A stretch of 64,000 nt of DNA from Streptomyces cadmiisoli (GTDB taxonomy: Bacteria; Actinomycetota; Actinomycetes; Streptomycetales; Streptomycetaceae), in contig NZ_CP030073.1 in assembly GCF_003261055.1 (NCBI RefSeq), forward strand, positions 1,426,001 to 1,490,000. The letters are read 5' to 3'. Both the position numbers and the translations under genes were made by a program. How positions within the stretch are numbered: position 1 is the first letter of the stretch; every line of letters starts with the position of its first letter. Below the pieces are notes generated by a model. It worked only from the letters and a program-made list of their open reading frames with translations, did not search any database and was not told where the DNA came from. Shown here one piece after another: positions 46,650 through 55,006 of this stretch.

Positions 46650-47483
46650 ATGACAGCCACGGACATCGGCGCCGCCGGTTCTCCCATCCTGACCCAGGAG
46701 GGGCTCGCACAGTTCCAGGAGGACGGCTTCACGGTCGTACGGAGCCTGTTCGCACACGACGAGATCGACCGGCTGTGCGGCGAGTTCGCGGCGCTGCACG
46801 CGGCCGGGCCGGTGCCCGGTCACTTCGAGCCGCGCGCCGCCGTGCCCGGTGCCGCGGCGGATCCGCTGGCGGCGTACCCGAGGGTGATGCACCCGCACGA
46901 GGTCAATCCGCTCGCGCTGCGGTTCCTGCTGGACGCGCGCCTGCGGGAGGTCCTGGAGTCCCTGTTCGGCGAGGAGGTGCTGGCCGCGCAGAGCATGTTC
47001 TACTTCAAGCCGCCCGGCGCCCGCGGCCAGGCGCTGCACCAGGACAACTTCTATCTGCGGGTCGAGCCGGGGACGTGTGTGGCCGCCTGGGTCGCCTGCG
47101 ACGTGATCGACCGGGACAACGGCGGGCTGGAGGTCGTGCCCGGCACCCACCGGATGGACGTCTTCTGTCCGGAGGAGGCGGACCCGGACGTGTCCTTCGC
47201 CCGGGAGTACGTGCCGCCGCCGCCCGGCCTCACGCCCGTACCGGTCGATCTGGAACCGGGCGACGTGCTGTTCTTCAACGGCAGCCTGGTGCACGGCTCG
47301 GAGCCCAACCGCTCCGGGGACCGGTTCCGCCGCTCCTTCATCGGCCACTACGTGGGCCGCTCCGCCGAACGCATCGACCGCCACTACCGGACGCTGACGA
47401 TGGACGCGGAACGGGTGCCGCTGCCGCTGAGCGAGGGCGGCGGTCCGTGCGGGACGGAGTTCGCGCCGCGCGGACCGCACTGA
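46650..47483 (+). CDS. phytanoyl-CoA dioxygenase (PhyH)-family oxygenase
   Basis: 277 residues. Fe(II)/2-oxoglutarate oxygenase with the facial triad His-x-Asp in LHQDNFYLRV and the distal His in LVHGSEPN. A following Arg (RFRRSF) should bind 2-oxoglutarate. PhyH-family enzymes hydroxylate acyl groups, amino acids or antibiotic precursors. ATG at 46650 behind GAGGAG. Divergent from an AraC regulator with a 69-bp shared promoter region and convergent with an aldo-keto reductase. Substrate unknown. Confidence 0.87.
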   Translation: MTATDIGAAGSPILTQEGLAQFQEDGFTVVRSLFAHDEIDRLCGEFAALHAAGPVPGHFEPRAAVPGAAADPLAAYPRVMHPHEVNPLALRFLLDARLREVLESLFGEEVLAAQSMFYFKPPGARGQALHQDNFYLRVEPGTCVAAWVACDVIDRDNGGLEVVPGTHRMDVFCPEEADPDVSFAREYVPPPPGLTPVPVDLEPGDVLFFNGSLVHGSEPNRSGDRFRRSFIGHYVGRSAERIDRHYRTLTMDAERVPLPLSEGGGPCGTEFAPRGPH

Positions 47484-47515
47484 CCGGGACGTTCCCCGCG
47501 CACCGGGGCGGGCCG

Positions 47516-48484
47516 TCAGTGGCCGGAGACCGGGTGCGGGGTGTAGGGCCGCTCCAGTTCCTCGATCTCCTTGTCGGTCAGCTCCAGTTCGACCGCGGCC
47601 ACGGCGTCCTCGATGTGCCCCGGCCGGCCGGCGCCGACGATCGGTGCCGCCACCGTGCTCTGACGCAGCAGCCAGGCCAGGGCCACCTGGGCGCGGGGCA
47701 CGCCGCGGTCGCCCGCGATCCGGGTGACGGCCTCGACGATGGTGCGGTCGCCCTCCGGGTAGAGGCGGCTGCCGAAGCCGTCCGTGGCGCTGCGCCCGGT
47801 CGTGGTGCCCCAGTCGCGGGTGAGCCGGCCGCGGGCCAGCGGGCTCCACGGCAGCACGCCGACGCCCTGGTCCGCGCAGAGCGGCAGCATCTCGCGCTCC
47901 TCCTCGCGATACAGCAGGTTGTAGTGGTTCTGCATCGACACGAACCGCGTCCAGCCGCCCAGCCGCGCGGTGTACTGGGCCTTGGAGAACTGCCAGGCGT
48001 ACATCGAACTCGCCCCGATGTAGCGCACCTTGCCCGCCTTGACCAGATCGTGCAGCGCCTCCATCGTCTCCTCGACGGGCGTGTGCGGGTCCCAGCGGTG
48101 GATCTGGTAGAGGTCGACGTAGTCGGTGCCCAGGCGCCGGAGGCTGTGGTCGATCTCGGTCATGATCGCCTGGCGGGAGAGGCCGCCGCCGTTCGGGCCG
48201 GGCCGCATCCGGCCGTGCACCTTCGTCGCGAGGACGATCTCGTCACGGCGCGCGAAGTCGCGCAGCGCCCGGCCGACGATCTCCTCGCTGGTGCCGTCCG
48301 AGTAGACGTTCGCGGTGTCGAAGAAGGTGACCCCGGCCTCCAGCGCCTGCCGGATCAAGGGGCGTGACGCCTCCTCGTCGAGGGTCCACTCGTGCGTGCC
48401 CCGGTCGGGGACTCCGTAGGTCATGCAGCCCAGGCAAATCCGTGACACGTCCAGGCCCGTCGAACCGAGTTTCACGTACTGCAT
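47516..48484 (-). CDS. aldo-keto reductase
   Basis: 322 residues, TIM-barrel NADPH oxidoreductase. Catalytic tetrad positions are visible: Asp and Tyr in FFDTANVYSDG, Lys in LATKVHG and His in YQIHRWD. The coenzyme segment WSPLARGRLTRDW and the late VAAPIVGAGRPGHIEDAV match the AKR11/13-like YghZ-type group. ATG at 48484 behind GGAG. Convergent with the PhyH gene, 32 bp apart. Confidence 0.9.
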   Translation of the reverse strand: MQYVKLGSTGLDVSRICLGCMTYGVPDRGTHEWTLDEEASRPLIRQALEAGVTFFDTANVYSDGTSEEIVGRALRDFARRDEIVLATKVHGRMRPGPNGGGLSRQAIMTEIDHSLRRLGTDYVDLYQIHRWDPHTPVEETMEALHDLVKAGKVRYIGASSMYAWQFSKAQYTARLGGWTRFVSMQNHYNLLYREEEREMLPLCADQGVGVLPWSPLARGRLTRDWGTTTGRSATDGFGSRLYPEGDRTIVEAVTRIAGDRGVPRAQVALAWLLRQSTVAAPIVGAGRPGHIEDAVAAVELELTDKEIEELERPYTPHPVSGH

Positions 48485-48611
48485 CGTCGCTGCTCCTGCC
48501 GTCTGGGTGAGGTCCGGGCAGAGCGTACGTCCTGGTGTGCGCTCCAACCCGTGCTCCCCGCTCTCGTCCGGGGTCCGTCCGGTGGCTCCCGACCGCCCCG
48601 CGCGGCGGGCC

Positions 48612-49142
48612 TCAGCGCTCCAGCAGGTCCAGCGCCCGCTGCCAGCCGAACTCCGGCCGCCGGCCGTCCTCCCCCGGCTCACCGGAGTAGGGCTCGCCGA
48701 AACGCACCCCCATGCCGCGCAGCCGGATCAGGCTGTCCCGGTAGGCCGGATGCGCGGCCAGCGCGTCGGCGACGCACGGCAGGACGGCGATGGGCACGCC
48801 GAGGCCGTACGCCTCGCAGAGCGTGCCGAGCGCCAGAGTGTCCGCGGTGCCGGCCGCCCATTTGTTGAGGGAGTTGAACGTCGCGGGTGCCACGACCACG
48901 GCGTCCGGCGGCGGGAAGGGGCGCGGTTCGGCGGGGGTGCGCCAGGCGGACCGGATGGGCCGGCCGGTGCGGAGTTCCACGGCGGCGGTGTCGAAGAAGC
49001 CGCGGGTCGCGGTCGGGGTCGCGATGACGCCGACCTCCCAGTCCCGCTCCTGTGCGGCGGTGATCAGCGTGCCGACGTCCGCGGCGATCCCGGCGGCGCA
49101 GACGACGACGTAGAGGAAGGGTTTCCCGCCCTGTTGTGTCAC
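48612..49142 (-). CDS. flavoprotein (HFCD family)
   Basis: 176 residues. Rossmann-like fold of the flavin-dependent cysteine decarboxylase (HFCD)/Dfp group: LYVVVCAAGIAADVGTLI near the N terminus, VIATPTATRGFFD, and the flavin loop VVVAPATFNSLNKWAAGTADTLAL with the conserved PATxNSxxK pattern. Binds FMN. GTG start at 49142. Same strand as, and 9 bp beyond the stop of, the NTF2-like gene, so they share a transcript. Actual reaction unknown. Confidence 0.83.
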   Translation of the reverse strand: MTQQGGKPFLYVVVCAAGIAADVGTLITAAQERDWEVGVIATPTATRGFFDTAAVELRTGRPIRSAWRTPAEPRPFPPPDAVVVAPATFNSLNKWAAGTADTLALGTLCEAYGLGVPIAVLPCVADALAAHPAYRDSLIRLRGMGVRFGEPYSGEPGEDGRRPEFGWQRALDLLER

Positions 49143-49151
49143 GCCGGAACC

Positions 49152-49610
49152 CTACTCAAGGGGGAAGGAGCGCCCCGCCTCGGCCGCCGGCCTCGGGCCG
49201 AAGAGGCGACGGCCGCCCTCGTCGACGGGTACGTCGTTGATGCTGGCCTCGCGCCGGGTCATCAGGCCGTGCTCGTCGAACTCCCACAGCTCGTTGCCGT
49301 ACGACCGCCACCACTGCCCGTCCGCGTCGCGGCACTCGTACTGGAAGCGGACCGCGATGCGGTTGCCGTCGAAGGCCCACAGGTCCTTGCGCAGCGCGTA
49401 GTCCCGCTCCCGCTGCCACTTGGCGGTCAGGAACTCGACGATCTCCGCGCGGCCGGTCACGAAGGTGTCGCGGTTGCGCCAGACCGAGTCCGGCGCGTAG
49501 GCGAGCGCGACCTTGTGCGGGTCGCGGGTGTTCCAGGCGTCCTCGGCGGCCTGCACCTTCTGCGCGGCGGTCGCACGGGTGAACGGCGGCAGCGGCGGGC
49601 GTTCGTTCAT
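49152..49610 (-). CDS. DUF1348 / NTF2-like protein
   Basis: 152 residues. Characteristic segments are [54 protein letters not shown] and [26 protein letters not shown], diagnostic for DUF1348 proteins of NTF2-like fold. ATG at 49610 with AAGGAG six bases upstream. Divergent from a TetR regulator with two palindromic operators between them, so probably repressed by it. Family function is unproven. Confidence 0.9.
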   Translation of the reverse strand: MNERPPLPPFTRATAAQKVQAAEDAWNTRDPHKVALAYAPDSVWRNRDTFVTGRAEIVEFLTAKWQRERDYALRKDLWAFDGNRIAVRFQYECRDADGQWWRSYGNELWEFDEHGLMTRREASINDVPVDEGGRRLFGPRPAAEAGRSFPLE

Positions 49611-49635
49611 GATCGGCTCCTTGTCGCACCATCGG

Positions 49636-49685
49636 GAGAACGGGCGTTCTCTCCGTCTGCTACGGTAGGAGAACGCTGGTTCTCC
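49636..49685. promoter_or_regulatory. two palindromic TetR-type operators
   Basis: Two perfect inverted repeats in the 95-bp divergent region: GAGAACG-GG-CGTTCTC (49636-49651) and GGAGAAC-GCTG-GTTCTCC (49668-49685). They share the half-site GAGAAC. Spacing between centres is about 33 bp, close to three helical turns. Likely sites for the TetR protein encoded at 49706, controlling both itself and the DUF1348-flavoprotein operon. Confidence 0.82.
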
Positions 49686-49705
49686 CGTCAAGGAAAGGCC
49701 GTTCG

Positions 49706-50257
49706 ATGGACAGCGAAGCCGCCCGGGACCGGGCGCTGGACGCCGCGGAACGCCTCTTCTACGGGCGTGGGGTGCACGCCGTCGGCATGGACGACGTCCG
49801 CGCCGCCTCGGGGGTCTCGCTCAAGCGGCTGTACCAGCTGTTCCCGGCCAAGGAGCTGCTGGTCGAGGCCTATCTCGCCCGCCGGGACGTGCGCTGGCGG
49901 CAGCGGCTCGCCGCGTTCGTGGCGGAGCGCGAGGACCCGCGCCGGCGTGTCCTGGCGGTGTACGACTGGCTGCGGGAGTGGTTCGCCGAGGAGGACTTCC
50001 GCGGTTGCGCCTGGATCAACGCCCACGGCGAGCTGGGCGCCGTCTCGGACCGGGTCGTGGACCAGGTCCGGGCGCACAAGCGGGCGTTCCACGACTACCT
50101 CGGCGCTCTGGTGGCCGACGCGGGACTGCCCTCCGCGCTCACCGAACCGCTGTTCCTGCTGGCGGAGGGTGCCATGACCACGGCCGGGTTCTCCGGGAGC
50201 GTGGAGCCCGCGGCGCAGGCCCGCGAAGGGGCCCGGCTGCTGCTGGAGGCCCACTGA
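49706..50257 (+). CDS. TetR/AcrR-family regulator
   Basis: 183 residues. N-terminal TetR DNA-binding domain: [43 protein letters not shown]. The C-terminal ligand-binding domain begins [11 protein letters not shown] and includes the [13 protein letters not shown] segment seen in a common TetR subgroup. ATG at 49706. The two GAGAAC palindromes immediately upstream are its probable sites. Inducer unknown. Confidence 0.92.
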   Translation: MDSEAARDRALDAAERLFYGRGVHAVGMDDVRAASGVSLKRLYQLFPAKELLVEAYLARRDVRWRQRLAAFVAEREDPRRRVLAVYDWLREWFAEEDFRGCAWINAHGELGAVSDRVVDQVRAHKRAFHDYLGALVADAGLPSALTEPLFLLAEGAMTTAGFSGSVEPAAQAREGARLLLEAH

Positions 50258-50426
50258 CACCCGGCACCCGGCCCGGCGCGGCGGCGCACACGGCGACGGA
50301 CGACTCGCCAGGTGATAGTGGTGCGCAAGGGTCTGTCGGTGTGGAGCGAACCGGCATCCCGTGCTTAACCTCGGTGCTGGTGAGCCGTGTTGTACGGCTC
50401 CGGTACGCGACGATGGGACGGTTGTC

Positions 50427-50876
50427 ATGCCTCTTGAGGGTGAGTACGAGCCCAGCCCGACGAAGTGGGTGCGCGATCAGGTGGAGCTCTACGAGAGCTC
50501 CGGCGGCACCGAGGGAACGACCCTCCTGGACACCGGGCTGCCCGTCATCCTGCTGACGACGCGGGGCGCCAAGAGCGGCAAGATCCGCAAGACCCCGCTG
50601 ATGCGCGTGGAGCACGACGGGCAGTACGCCGTGGTGGCCTCGCTGGGCGGAGCGCCCAAGCACCCGGTCTGGTACCACAACGTCAGGGCCGACCCGCGGG
50701 TCGACCTCCAGGACGGCCCGGTGCGCAGCGAGATGCGGGCCCGCGAGGTCACCGGCGAGGAGAAGGCGCAGTGGTGGGAGCGGGCCGTGGCGGCCTACCC
50801 CCCGTACGCCGAGTACCAGGAGAAGACCGACCGGGTGATCCCGGTCTTCGTCCTCGAACCGGTCGACGGGGACTGA
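50427..50876 (+). CDS. deazaflavin (F420)-dependent nitroreductase-family protein
   Basis: 149 residues of the DDN split-barrel family: [45 protein letters not shown] and the C-terminal [19 protein letters not shown]. These enzymes bind coenzyme F420 and reduce quinones, nitro compounds or other substrates. ATG at 50427; the ribosome binding site is weak. Separate from the TetR gene by 169 bp. Confidence 0.9.
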   Translation: MPLEGEYEPSPTKWVRDQVELYESSGGTEGTTLLDTGLPVILLTTRGAKSGKIRKTPLMRVEHDGQYAVVASLGGAPKHPVWYHNVRADPRVDLQDGPVRSEMRAREVTGEEKAQWWERAVAAYPPYAEYQEKTDRVIPVFVLEPVDGD

Positions 50877-50971
50877 CCGTCGCCGAGGCCGAGGCCGCGC
50901 GGGGCGGTCTCGGCGGCGCGGTCACGGGCCTCTGCGCGGGACCGGCGGACGCCGCCGTGCCGGCCGACGAC

Positions 50972-51026
50972 GGCGGGATCGTCGGTGACGGCGGGATCGT
51001 CGGTGACGGTGAACCCGGTCGGTGAC
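50972..51026. repeat. 18-bp tandem repeat
   Basis: GGCGGGATCGTCGGTGAC occurs at 50972-50989 and again exactly at 50990-51007. A partial third copy ending in the same GGTCGGTGAC follows to 51026. Located in a gene-poor stretch; no function is suggested. Confidence 0.8.
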
Positions 51027-51199
51027 GGTGAGCTGGAGGCCCTGATCCGCGGCCGCGGGAAATCCGCGCGGATTTTTCCGGCCGGCGCGCATGAAGCGTG
51101 CCGCCGCGGGCACCCGCACCTCAGGCCCCGCCGCGTTCCCCCGTCGCGGCGGGGCTCTCCCCTGCCTCCCGCGCGGGCCGGTCGGTCACGTCGGGGAAG

Positions 51200-51379
51200 G
51201 CCCGTCCGCGGGTCCGCGGCCTCACCGATCGGCCGGGCGCGCGCCTCCTTGCCCAGGCAGTAGGCGACGTACCCGAGCGGCACACCGATCGCCATGGAGG
51301 CCGACGCCTCCCACGCCACCCGGCCGGTGGCCATGGGCAGTGCCATGCACCGCCGGGGCGCGCGCGTCGCACCGATCAC
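51200..51379 (-). pseudogene. possible remnant of a small membrane protein gene
   Basis: Reading from ATG 51379 or 51343, codons end almost always in G or C as far as about 51200. They encode MALPMATGRVAWEASASM and a hydrophobic segment MAIGVPLGYVAYCLGKEA. Beyond about 51200 the frame continues but the bias is lost and the product becomes Arg/Gly-rich and low in complexity, suggesting a frameshift or decay. It may also be a very small real gene. No family recognised. Confidence 0.3.
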
Positions 51380-51628
51380 CGCGGTGCCGTCTACGCGACC
51401 ACCGTGCGCAGGGCGGGATCACGCAGGCCCTGGGCGACGCCCGTTCTCTCAGCTGGTACGGGGCCCGCAGCGTTCCTCGCCGTGGCCGCCCGGCCCGCCG
51501 ACCGCCGTGACCGTCACGGATCGCACCCGTGCCTGGCCGGGAAACGGGGGAACTCGGGGAACCCGGGACTTCCGCGATTTCGCACCGCGGATCGGCCGGA
51601 CGTGTCCACGGCAGGGAAGGAGACCGTC

Positions 51629-52648
51629 ATGAGCGGCGGGGGCGACGGCGACAGCACCTACGGCAGGAAGCCCTTCCGGCGTTCCAGGAGCCACTTCGCG
51701 GACCGGATCACCGCGGACGGCCGCGACGGATGGCCGGTGGACGTGGGACGGTACCGGCTGGTGGTCAGCCGGGCCTGTCCGTGGGCGAGCCGGGCGGTGA
51801 TCTCCCGGCGGCTGCTGGGCCTGGAGGACGCGTTGTCCATGGCGGTCACCGACCCCCTCCAGGACAGCCGCAGCTGGCACTTCGGACCCTACCCGGACGG
51901 CCGGGACCCGGTGCTCGGCATCCGCTTCCTCAGCGAGGCCTACGACAGACGCGAGAGCGGCTACCCCGGCGGGGTCAGCGTGCCGGCGGTCGTCGACGTG
52001 CCCACCGGCCAATTGGTCACCAACGACTTCCAGCAGATCACCCTGGACCTCGCCACCGAGTGGACCGCGCTGCACCGGCAGGGCGCGCCCGATCTGTACC
52101 CGGAGCGGCTGCGCGACGAGATCGACGAGGTGATGGCGGGCGTCTACCGGGACGTCAACAACGGTGTCTACCGAGCGGGCTTCGCCACCGGGCAGGCGGA
52201 GTACGAGGCCGCCTGCTCGGACGTCTTCCGGCGGCTGGAGGAGCTGACGCCACGCCTTCGGCGGCAGCGCCATCTGGTCGGCGACACGATCACCGAGGCG
52301 GACATCCGGCTGTTCACCACGCTGGTCCGGTTCGACGCGGTCTACCACGGCCACTTCAAGTGCAATCGCTGGAAGCTGACGGAGAACCAGGTGCTGTGGG
52401 CGTACGCCCGCGATCTCTTCCAGACGCCCGGGTTCGGCGACACCGTCGACTTCGACCACATCAAACGGCACTACTACGAGGTGCACACCGGCATCAACCC
52501 CAGTCGGATCGTGCCGATGGGACCGGACCTGTCCGGCTGGCTGACCCCGCATCACCGCGAGGAACTCGGCGGCCGGCCGTTCGGGGACGGCACACCTCCG
52601 GGGCCGGTCAGCCGGGGCGAGGAGGTACCGGCCTCCGGCCGCCCCTGA
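51629..52648 (+). CDS. glutathionyl-hydroquinone-reductase-like GST (ECM4/YqjG family)
   Basis: 339 residues. The thioredoxin-like half has the active-site CPWASR (family motif CPWAxR) and YPGGVSVPAVVD. The C-terminal all-helical half has VGDTITEADIRLFTTLVRFDAVYHGHFKCN and the long conserved QTPGFGDTVDFDHIKRHYYEVH. These enzymes reduce glutathionyl-hydroquinones through the Cys. Actinomycetes use mycothiol, not glutathione, so the thiol partner is probably different. ATG at 51629 behind GGGAAGGAG. Followed by the DUF4235 gene 44 bp downstream. Confidence 0.9.
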   Translation: MSGGGDGDSTYGRKPFRRSRSHFADRITADGRDGWPVDVGRYRLVVSRACPWASRAVISRRLLGLEDALSMAVTDPLQDSRSWHFGPYPDGRDPVLGIRFLSEAYDRRESGYPGGVSVPAVVDVPTGQLVTNDFQQITLDLATEWTALHRQGAPDLYPERLRDEIDEVMAGVYRDVNNGVYRAGFATGQAEYEAACSDVFRRLEELTPRLRRQRHLVGDTITEADIRLFTTLVRFDAVYHGHFKCNRWKLTENQVLWAYARDLFQTPGFGDTVDFDHIKRHYYEVHTGINPSRIVPMGPDLSGWLTPHHREELGGRPFGDGTPPGPVSRGEEVPASGRP

Positions 52649-52692
52649 ACCCGGCCGGCGACACCCGAACACCGACAACCGAGGAGACCACG

Positions 52693-52998
52693 GTGGCCAA
52701 GAAGATCAAGAGGAAGAAACTCCCCCTCACCTACCAGCCGATCGGCTGGGTGCTGGGCTACGCGGGCGGGGCACTGGCCGGGCTCGCCTTCCGCAAGACC
52801 TGGATGGCGCTGCGCCACGAGGAGGACGCCCCGGACGCGCTGGACCCGGACCGCGGCTGGGGGGAGATCCTGCTGGCCGCCGCGATCCAGGGCGCCATCT
52901 TCGCCGCCGTGCGCAGCGCGGTGGACCGCACGGGCGCGAAGGCCATCCAGCGCTCGACCGGTGTGTGGCCGGCCGCGGACCGGGGCGGCCGGGACTGA
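52693..52998 (+). CDS. DUF4235 membrane protein
   Basis: 101 residues. A basic start (AKKIKRKKLPLTYQP) precedes a first hydrophobic helix (IGWVLGYAGGALAGLAF). The segment WGEILLAAAIQGAIFAAVRSAVDR forms a second helix and matches the DUF4235 family of small actinobacterial membrane proteins. GTG at 52693 behind GAGGAG. Likely co-transcribed with the GST-like gene. Function unknown. Confidence 0.88.
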   Translation: MAKKIKRKKLPLTYQPIGWVLGYAGGALAGLAFRKTWMALRHEEDAPDALDPDRGWGEILLAAAIQGAIFAAVRSAVDRTGAKAIQRSTGVWPAADRGGRD

Positions 52999-53006
52999 TC
53001 GGATAC

Positions 53007-53399
53007 TCAGCCCTGCTTGGGCGCGGTGGGCAGGACCCGGCGGAGGGTGAAGGAGTGCCCCGCCGGATCGGCGTAGCCGCGCTCCTCGACGGGCCCGATG
53101 GAGTCCTTCGTGTCGATCGGGCGCCTGCCGAGCGAGACGACCCGGCGTTCCGCGGCGTCCAGGTCGCCGACCACGAACTCCAGGTGGGTCTGGAGGGAGT
53201 TCTCCGGCCGGGGCCAGCTCGGCGGGGTCGCGTTGACGTCGCGCCGGAAGGCCAGCCGGGTCCCGTCGGCGTTGCGGATCTCGACGCGGTTGGCGGTCAC
53301 GTCCGTCTCCTCGGCCTCCAGCAGCTCCTTGTAGAAGTGGGCGAGCTTCTCGGGCTCCGCGCAGTCGAGCACCAGCACGCCCGCGGTCACCAGTGTCAT
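53007..53399 (-). CDS. VOC-family (glyoxalase/bleomycin-resistance fold) protein
   Basis: 130 residues. Paired beta-alpha-beta-beta-beta modules typical of VOC proteins: VLDCAEPEKLAHFYKELLEAEE, HLEFVVGDLDAAERRVVSLG and YADPAGHSFTLRRV. Possible metal ligands are the His of THLEF and Glu/His elsewhere. The reaction is unknown. Convergent with the DUF4235 gene, 8 bp apart. The 380 bp to the terpene synthase hold that gene's promoter. Confidence 0.87.
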   Translation of the reverse strand: MTLVTAGVLVLDCAEPEKLAHFYKELLEAEETDVTANRVEIRNADGTRLAFRRDVNATPPSWPRPENSLQTHLEFVVGDLDAAERRVVSLGRRPIDTKDSIGPVEERGYADPAGHSFTLRRVLPTAPKQG

Positions 53400-53565
53400 G
53401 TCTCCTCCGAGGTTCAGGGGCGCGGGATCCGTCGCGCCCCGACCGCCCTGTACCTTGCGGATATCCCGGTCCGGCCGATTCAGTCGGCCGCCGGCCGCTC
53501 CCCGTGCCGCGTCGCCCGATGCCCGGGCACCCGCCGGTCTCCCGCGGTCCGCGATGTGACTGAAG

Positions 53566-53591
53566 TGAGGCGTGGGATTGTAGGCGCCTCA
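53566..53591. promoter_or_regulatory. inverted repeat TGAGGCG-N12-CGCCTCA upstream of terpene synthase
   Basis: Perfect 7-bp arms separated by 12 bp, about 190 bp before the terpene synthase ATG and 167 bp upstream of the VOC gene start. Position suits a regulator site. Other parts of 53400-53779 are moderately AT-rich without a clear promoter match. Confidence 0.4.
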
Positions 53592-53779
53592 AGTGGCCTG
53601 TGCAGTAACTCAGATCACCGCCGGGCCTCGGTGTAGATCATTTACGCTCTGGGCAGTCTCGTACCGCTTCTCGGTTCAACTTTCTTACTGGGAAGCCGAG
53701 TTCGAGTGTGCGGGCGGTCGTGCGACCGTCCGCTCGCAGGGCGGGGGGACTCTGCGTTCCGTCTCCCGAAAGGAAGCGC

Positions 53780-54811
53780 ATGCCTCAGGACGTCCGGTTC
53801 GACCTCCCCTTCGAGACCCCCGTCAGCGAGCACCTGGAGTACGCCCGCGAACGGCACCTGCGCTGGGTGCGGGAGAGGGAACTGGTCCGCAGCGAGGCCG
53901 GGTTCGAGGAGTACCGGTCGTGGGACCTGCCGCAGGCCGCGGCCCGCACCTACCCCCACGCCTCGGCGGACGACATGGTCGTCCTGATGAACTGGTTCTC
54001 CCTCGCCTTCCTCTTCGACGACCAGTTCGACGCGAGCCGGCCCGACCGGGCCGATCGGATCGCGGAGGTCGCGCGCGAGCTCATCGCGACCCCGCTGCGC
54101 CCGGCGGGCAGCCGGCCCCGGGTCGTCTGCCCCATCACCCTGGCCTGGACCGAGGTGTGGGAACGGCTCTCGGATGGCATGTCCCTGACATGGCGCTCAC
54201 GGTTCGCCGCGTCCTGGGGGCGTTTCCTCGCCTCGCACTGCGAGGAGGTCGACCTCGCGGCCCGGGGCCAGGCCGGGTCGCTGGGCCTGGACACGTACAC
54301 CGCGTTCCGGCGCCGTACGGTCGGCATCCACCACAGCATCGACGCCGCGGAGCGCAGTCGGCGCTTCGAGGTGCCGGCGCAGGCGATGGCGCATCCGCTG
54401 ATGGAGCGGATGCGGGACCTCGCCGCGGACACCATCGGGTTCATGAACGACATCCACTCCTTCGAGCGCGAACTGCGCCGGGGGGACGGCCACAACCTCA
54501 TAGCCGTGCTGCGCCGCGAGCGCGGCGGCTCCTGGCGGACGGCGGCGGACGAGGCGTACCGCCTGACGACCGAATGCCTCGACGAGTATCTGCGGCTGGA
54601 GTCCGAGGTCCCGCGGATGTGCGACGCGCTCGGCCTCGACGAGGACGAGCGGGCCCGGGTCCGGATGGGCGTGGAGGCCATCCAGCACTGGATCAACGGC
54701 AACTACGAGTGGGCGCTGACCACCGGCAGGTACGCGGCGGCGAAGGAGGGTCCCGTGGCGACGGCCGAGTCGGCCGGGCGGGGTTCGGTGGACGATCTGC
54801 TGGCGGTGTGA
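53780..54811 (+). CDS. class I terpene synthase
   Basis: 343 residues. The Asp-rich motif is DDQFD (80-84, in FLFDDQFDAS). The NSE metal motif is N223-D224-I-H-S227-F-E-R-E231. A late Arg-Tyr (TTGRY) fits the conserved RY pair. All three magnesium-binding elements are intact, so it should cyclise a linear prenyl diphosphate. The size suggests a sesqui- or diterpene synthase, but the product cannot be predicted. ATG at 53780 behind AGGA. It converges with the conservon P450; in conservons the P450 is often encoded next to such a synthase. Confidence 0.92.
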   Translation: MPQDVRFDLPFETPVSEHLEYARERHLRWVRERELVRSEAGFEEYRSWDLPQAAARTYPHASADDMVVLMNWFSLAFLFDDQFDASRPDRADRIAEVARELIATPLRPAGSRPRVVCPITLAWTEVWERLSDGMSLTWRSRFAASWGRFLASHCEEVDLAARGQAGSLGLDTYTAFRRRTVGIHHSIDAAERSRRFEVPAQAMAHPLMERMRDLAADTIGFMNDIHSFERELRRGDGHNLIAVLRRERGGSWRTAADEAYRLTTECLDEYLRLESEVPRMCDALGLDEDERARVRMGVEAIQHWINGNYEWALTTGRYAAAKEGPVATAESAGRGSVDDLLAV

Positions 54812-54868
54812 CCCCCCGGTTCGCCCGCCCGGCCGGCAGACCGGGCGGGCGGGCGACCGGGTGCACTG

Positions 54869-55006
54869 GGGCCTGTCGTCAAATTCCTGTCGTTGCCCGA
54901 AGGGCGGCCCCGCGGCGTCCGGTGCGTGCTCTCGGCTCCGCTCGACCGGGAGGGGCCCCCACGACGCCGCTCCTCGACGGGCAGACGTTGCCTGCCACGG
55001 CACTAG
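54869..55006. repeat. ~140-bp repeat-like element with CACTAG end
   Basis: Lies between the terpene synthase and P450 genes. The left end reads GGGCCTGTCGTCAAATTCC and the right end ACGTTGCCTGCCACGGCACT followed by AG. The right end closely resembles the outer arms of the palindrome at 34781-34836, and again CTAG supplies a stop codon (that of the P450). I recall similar sequences as widespread short repeats in Streptomyces genomes, possibly transposon-derived. No transposase is present. Confidence 0.6.

Larger units (their letters stand above)
50877..51628. other. 0.75-kb stretch without an intact gene
   Basis: Between the F420-dependent protein and the GST-like gene. It holds a short tandem repeat (50972-51026), a stretch with coding-like bias on the minus strand (about 51200-51379) and otherwise sequence without consistent codon bias. 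A GGGAAGGAG site at its right end serves the next gene. Probably a decayed region. Confidence 0.55.

Noticed and set aside
51629..52998. One fused protein covering the GST-like and DUF4235 genes
   Set aside because: They are in different frames, each with its own stop or start and ribosome binding site.
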